The notes under the pieces are model-generated. The model worked only from the letters and a program-made list of their open reading frames with translations. It was not told the origin of the DNA and searched no databases. The translations under genes and the position numbers were made by a program. Below, piece after piece: positions 23,606 through 24,225 of a stretch of 24,225 nt of DNA. Origin of the DNA: Verrucomicrobiota bacterium (GTDB taxonomy: Bacteria > Verrucomicrobiota > Verrucomicrobiia > Chthoniobacterales > Xiphinematobacteraceae); contig PSRL01000174.1 in assembly GCA_003176035.1 (NCBI GenBank), positions 1 through 24,225 on the forward strand, given 5' to 3'. Within the stretch, counting starts at the first letter, position 1. The number at the start of each line of letters is the position of its first letter.

Positions 23606-23670
23606 CGGGATAGTTAACAACTATGCGTTAAACACAGCTTGAAGAGCTGACTAAGAGCCGTTGTTGATAA

Positions 23671-24225
23671 TCAAGTTTCGCTCTCGAATTTTTCTCTTCT
23701 CTCAGGCATTGACTGGGTCAGCAGCTGGGATTGGCTGGCTGCGAGGCAGCCATTCAGAATGAAAAGAGTACGATCAAGTGTACGAATTATCATTTGATCC
23801 ATCTTAGAAAGTAACCACGCTAAAGCTACTGTTATAACTCCGGTAAGCACCAGCACGAGAGCTACGACCAAAAAATCTGGCATCAAACCTCTGAGGTGAA
23901 TGTAGGCCCAAGAGGATATCGAGCAAATCACCAACAGGTGCACTAAATAAAGAGGGAATGAGATTTGCCCCAAAACCGCACCGATCCGATTATTAAGAGA
24001 GTCTCGTACGATCGGCACATATAGCGCCATGCCCATTAATAGGATTGCCGCTACCGTATAGATCAATGTATGAAGCGTATATGTGTACGGAAACCACGGC
24101 CTTACAAATTCATCGAGTTTATAAGGTCCCGGATGGCTCCAAAGCAGAGCGACAAAGGCAAGAGAGATGAGTGCTAAAAACTTGGAAAGACGGCTATCTA
24201 CAATCCTCTGCCCTCCCCCTTGGAG
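23671..24225 (-). CDS. Acyltransferase-3 (OafA/YrhL-type) membrane protein, 5' part beyond window
   Basis: The frame is open from the window edge to a stop at 23671, giving the C-terminal 184 residues or so of a multi-pass membrane protein. Hydrophobic helices include FLALISLAFVALLW, YTVAAILLMGMALYV, LVHLLVICSISSWAYI and FLVVALVLVLTGVITVALAWLL. The block GQISFPLYLVHLLV is typical of acyltransferase family 3, inner-membrane enzymes that O-acylate surface glycans. The catalytic N-terminal part with its conserved histidine is outside the window. An internal TTG at 24066 is not the start, because the frame continues upstream without a stop. Confidence 0.8.
   Translation of the reverse strand, partial: LQGGGQRIVDSRLSKFLALISLAFVALLWSHPGPYKLDEFVRPWFPYTYTLHTLIYTVAAILLMGMALYVPIVRDSLNNRIGAVLGQISFPLYLVHLLVICSISSWAYIHLRGLMPDFLVVALVLVLTGVITVALAWLLSKMDQMIIRTLDRTLFILNGCLAASQSQLLTQSMPERREKFESET

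Larger units (their letters stand above)
22627..23670. other. Gene-poor region with mobile-element debris
   Basis: About 1 kb without an intact gene. In order it holds the second copy of the inverted repeat (22681-22796), a truncated IS110-type transposase start (22904-22996, minus), two direct repeats 70 bases apart just upstream of that start (23055-23070 and 23125-23140), an unassigned stretch (23156-23343), and a start-less open frame with coiled-coil character (23348-23605). No tRNA or CRISPR is seen. Confidence 0.6.

Noticed and set aside
1..24225. CRISPR arrays, tRNA and rRNA genes
   Set aside because: No regularly spaced repeats, no tRNA T-loop and acceptor pattern, and no rRNA-like conserved sequence were found on reading through.

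Overview
The window reads as a bacterial chromosome segment of moderate GC with dense genes on both strands. Gene content (MidA-type methyltransferase, A-type Fe-S carrier, MutL, AmgK-like kinase, GlgE, IS110-type remnant, several TTG/GTG starts) would fit a Gram-negative lineage such as Verrucomicrobiota. That placement is inference only: no rRNA or tRNA gene is present to anchor it.

Layout. 1-4155 is on the minus strand: a secreted peptidoglycan-binding protein cut by the window edge, a probably frameshifted small gene, midA, an unrecognised single-pass membrane protein with a Pro/Ser/Thr-rich middle, and an IscA/ErpA-type carrier. 4447-11664 is on the plus strand: mutL, a GNAT acetyltransferase, a MurU-like sugar-1-phosphate nucleotidyltransferase, an AmgK-like sugar kinase whose stop overlaps the start of glgE, and a small membrane protein. 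11665-12462 is a gene-free, repeat-rich stretch. 12463-22626 carries a MocR-type regulator, an OmpR-family response regulator, an MgtA-type P3B ATPase, and a 1237-residue protein fusing a histidine kinase to a second MgtA-like P-type ATPase. 22627-23670 holds repeats and transposon debris. 23671 to the end is a partial acyltransferase-3 membrane protein on the minus strand.

The main result is the 18913-22626 gene. Its N-terminal half is a complete histidine kinase (two membrane helices with almost no external loop, H-box, N, G1, F and G2 boxes). Its C-terminal half is a full-length MgtA/MgtB-like P-type ATPase in which the catalytic motifs are altered (TGES to TGDS, DKTGT to DKTGM, TGDN to TEGY, GDGIND to GNGAND) while the membrane motifs shared with the intact neighbouring pump are kept. 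This looks like a dead pump reused as the sensory input of a histidine kinase. The neighbouring response regulator and intact mgtA suggest a self-contained circuit in which a pseudo-pump senses Mg2+ (or another divalent ion) and controls a real pump. The intact pump is itself unusual: about 180 extra residues lie between its first two membrane helices. The block is bracketed by a diverged inverted repeat of about 100 bp (11707 and 22796), so it may have moved or rearranged as a unit.

The second functional theme is sugar and cell-wall metabolism: a nucleotidyltransferase, a kinase and GlgE in a row, with kinase and GlgE translationally coupled and a perfect 9-bp inverted repeat directly before the kinase start codon.
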